Below are positions 62,161-64,000 of a stretch of DNA of 64,000 bases, piece after piece; within the stretch, counting starts at the first letter, position 1, and each line of letters opens with the position of its first letter. Below the pieces are notes generated by a model. The model saw only the letters and a list, made by a program, of their open reading frames with translations, did no database searches and was not told where the DNA came from. Origin of the DNA: Mumia xiangluensis (GTDB lineage Bacteria; Actinomycetota; Actinomycetes; Propionibacteriales; Nocardioidaceae); contig NZ_WJYO01000001.1 of the NCBI RefSeq assembly GCF_010994095.1, positions 310,001-374,000 on the forward strand. The letters are read 5' to 3'. The position numbers and the translations under genes were made by a program.

Positions 62161-63303
62161 TCAGATGCCCATCGTGCGGCCGATGATCTCCTTCATGATC
62201 TCGGTCGTGCCGCCGTAGATCGTCTGGATGCGGGTGTCCGCGTACGCCCTGGAGATCGGGTACTCGGACATGAACCCGTATCCGCCGAACAGCTGCAGGC
62301 ACTTGTCGACCGTCTTCTTCTGAAGCTCGGTCGTCCACCACTTGCCCATCGCGGCATCGGACACCGTCAACGTCCCGGCGTTGAGCTCCATGATCGAGCG
62401 GTCCACGAAGACCTGGGCGATCTGCGCCTCGGTCTCGAGCTCGGCGAGCACGAAGCGGCTGTTCTGGAACGACCCGATCGGACGCCCGAACGCCTTGCGC
62501 TCCTTGACGTACTCCAGCGTCATGTCGATCACCGCGCGGCACGCGGCAGCGGCGGTGACGGAGATCGTGAGCCGCTCCTGCGGCAGCTTCTCCATGAGGT
62601 AGATGAAGCCGTTGCCCTCCTCGCCGAGGAGGTTCTCCTTGGGAACCTTGACGTCGGTGAAGAACAGCTCGGCGGTGTCCTGCGCCTTCAGGCCGAGCTT
62701 GTCGAGGTTGCGTCCACGCTCGAAGCCCTCCATGCCGCGCTCGAGGACGATCAGCGAGACGCCGCGCGCACCTGCCGACGGATCGGTCTTCACCGCGACG
62801 ATCACCAGGTCGGCGAGGATGCCGTTGGAGATGAACGTCTTCTGACCGTTCACCAGGTAGTGGTCACCCTGATCGATCGCCGTCGTCGCGATCGACTGCA
62901 GGTCGGAGCCGGTGCCGGGCTCGGTCATCGCGATCGCGGTGATCGTCTCGCCCGTGCAGAACTTCGGCAGCCAGCGCGCCTTCTGCTCGTCGTTCGCGTA
63001 CGACAGCAGGTAGCCCGACACCAGGTCGTTGTGCAGCGCGAAGCCGACCCCGGTCGCGGCCGCGTGCGCGAGCTCCTCCTCGATGATCGCGTTGAACCGG
63101 AAGTCGCTGACGCCACCGCCGCCGTACTCCTCCGGCATCATGAAGCCGAGGAACCCCTGCCTGCCCGCGGCGAGCCACATGTCGCGCGAGACGATCCCGT
63201 CCTTCTCCCACTGGTCGTGGTGCGGCTTGATCTCCTTCTCGACGAACGTCCGGAACGCGTCGCGGAAGGCGTCGTGGTCCTCGGTGAAGATGTTGCGCTG
63301 CAT
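62161..63303 (-). CDS. Acyl-CoA dehydrogenase
   Basis: 380 aa. IAMTEPGTGSDLQSIATTA and NGQKTFISNG (about residues 122-160), then EKLPQERL with E243 at the isovaleryl/long-chain-type base position (the C-terminal motif is YGGTTEIMKE, not YEGT), and LQLFGGYGFMSEYPISRAYAD. First step of acyl-CoA oxidation. Next to a CaiB-type racemase, so possibly branched chains. The ATG is preceded by AGGAGCACC. Confidence 0.94.
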   Translation of the reverse strand: MQRNIFTEDHDAFRDAFRTFVEKEIKPHHDQWEKDGIVSRDMWLAAGRQGFLGFMMPEEYGGGGVSDFRFNAIIEEELAHAAATGVGFALHNDLVSGYLLSYANDEQKARWLPKFCTGETITAIAMTEPGTGSDLQSIATTAIDQGDHYLVNGQKTFISNGILADLVIVAVKTDPSAGARGVSLIVLERGMEGFERGRNLDKLGLKAQDTAELFFTDVKVPKENLLGEEGNGFIYLMEKLPQERLTISVTAAAACRAVIDMTLEYVKERKAFGRPIGSFQNSRFVLAELETEAQIAQVFVDRSIMELNAGTLTVSDAAMGKWWTTELQKKTVDKCLQLFGGYGFMSEYPISRAYADTRIQTIYGGTTEIMKEIIGRTMGI

Positions 63304-63320
63304 GGTGCTCCTTGGTGGTG

Positions 63321-63500
63321 GGTTTCGACTCGCTCCGCTCGCTCAACCAGCGGGTGTCTCGCGTGCTCAGCCAGCGGGTTTCGACTCGCTCCGCTCGCTC
63401 AACCAGCGGGTGTCTCGCGTGCTCAACCAGCGGGTGACGGGCTGCTCAACCAGCGGGTGTCGCGTGCTCAACCAGCGGGTGTCGCGTGCTCAACCGGCGG
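63321..63500. repeat. Degenerate REP-like array, about seven units, overlapping a stop codon
   Basis: Two intact type B elements (63321-63354 and 63379-63410) are followed by short CTCAACCAGCGGG units at roughly 23-bp spacing; seven core copies in total. The last unit supplies the stop codon TGA of the alpha-methylacyl-CoA racemase gene (63490). Confidence 0.9.
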
Positions 63501-64000
63501 AAGGGTCGGGCTCCTCGCGCTGCACGACGGCGCCGGACTCGATGAGGGCGTCGACGCCGCCGATGCCCCAGGCGGCGAGCGCCTCGCGGGTGTGCGTGCC
63601 GGGGTGGGACGGCGTACGGCCGAGTGCCGCGGGCGTACGCGAGAAGCGCGGCGCTGGTGCCGCCTGGACGACTCCTTCGTGCTCGAGGTACGTCCCGCGC
63701 GCGGCGAGGTGCGGGTGCTTCGGGGCCTCGCGCATCGGGACGACCGGTGCGACGCAGGCGTCGGTCCCCTCGAACAGGTCCGCCCACTCGGCCTGGGTGC
63801 GCTCGGCGAACCGCGCAGCCAGACGCTCGCGTAGCTGCGGCCACGCCCGTGGGTCGTCGCGGTCCGGCAGGTCGTCCAGCTCCAGGAGGTGAACCATCTC
63901 CGCGTAGAACTGCGGCTCGAGCGCCCCGACCGACATCCACAGGCCGTCCGAGGTCTCGTACACGTCGTAGAACGGCGCGCCGCTGTCGAGCAGGTTGGTG
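63490..64000 (-). CDS. Alpha-methylacyl-CoA racemase (CaiB/BaiF family), C-terminal part
   Basis: 170 codons visible, continuing off the right edge; only the C-terminal part is present. TNLLDSGAPFYDVYETSDGLWMSVGALEPQFY, in pieces, is the AMACR signature; it ends FSRTPAALGRTPSHPGTHTREAL. It isomerises the alpha-methyl centre of branched acyl-CoAs so that dehydrogenases can act. The catalytic Asp and His lie beyond the edge. The REP array provides the stop. Confidence 0.88.
   Translation of the reverse strand, partial: TNLLDSGAPFYDVYETSDGLWMSVGALEPQFYAEMVHLLELDDLPDRDDPRAWPQLRERLAARFAERTQAEWADLFEGTDACVAPVVPMREAPKHPHLAARGTYLEHEGVVQAAPAPRFSRTPAALGRTPSHPGTHTREALAAWGIGGVDALIESGAVVQREEPDPSAG

Noticed and set aside
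63321-63490. CRISPR array
   Set aside because: Units are too close, of uneven spacing, with no unique spacers, and the repeat is a known-type interspersed sequence; no cas genes.

Overview
The window is high-GC, densely coded DNA with GTG starts, many 4-bp stop/start overlaps (ATGA/GTGA), a CebR-type cellobiose operon, a DtxR/IdeR-type iron box and a LexA-like box. Together these point to an actinobacterium, most likely a soil or water member of the Nocardioidaceae and relatives. The assignment rests on gene content and style, not on a marker gene. There are about 46 protein genes, all chromosomal in character. I saw no tRNA, rRNA, CRISPR array, IS transposase or phage gene.

Layout. 1-1.4 kb: an oxidoreductase that appears to be two fused NAD-binding units (cut by the window edge), divergent from an HxlR regulator. 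1.5-7.7 kb: a TAXI-type TRAP transporter (lipoprotein receptor plus fused permease), a divergent two-component system, and a second, orphan TAXI receptor. 7.7-8.2 kb: a decayed DUF222/HNH gene behind a LexA-like box, and a strong terminator-like hairpin. 8.2-19.8 kb: one long, translationally coupled minus-strand operon: TetR, a TIGR03084 protein, AtuA, an acyl-CoA dehydrogenase, an AlkZ-like protein, acyl-CoA carboxylase beta and alpha, a second acyl-CoA dehydrogenase and an enoyl-CoA hydratase. This looks like catabolism of branched or terpenoid acyl-CoAs. 19.8-27.7 kb: MOSC protein, NAD(P)-binding protein, DUF2804 protein, GH3 beta-glucosidase, YbaK, two SDRs and a histidine phosphatase.

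27.7-33.6 kb: the cellobiose operon cebE-cebF-cebG-bglC-cebR with two perfect CebR operators. 33.6-35.3 kb: an iron-box siderophore-binding gene with a frameshifted signal peptide, and a GntR regulator. 35.5-40.4 kb: MatC-like carrier, methyltransferase, CaiB-type CoA-transferase and a fused AccD-AccA carboxyltransferase, possibly a malonate or dicarboxylate route. 40.4-45.3 kb: SRPBCC protein, tandem USP and amino-acid permease; then an ankyrin lipoprotein coupled to a second GntR. 45.4-50.7 kb: fadB and fadA, an alpha/beta hydrolase and a MerR regulator. 50.8-59.2 kb: a giant (about 2,805 aa) LPGTG-anchored surface protein. 59.2-62 kb: a USP, a MarR regulator and an MFS transporter fused to a USP domain. 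62-64 kb: an acyl-CoA dehydrogenase, a repeat array and a partial alpha-methylacyl-CoA racemase.

Two themes cut across the window. First, a family of short REP-like repeats lies between genes and also, in frame, inside at least three enzyme genes (an AlkZ-like gene, AtuA and fadB), with tandem expansion in AtuA. Second, many genes appear to be leaderless: a -10 hexamer lies 6-7 nt upstream of the start codon.
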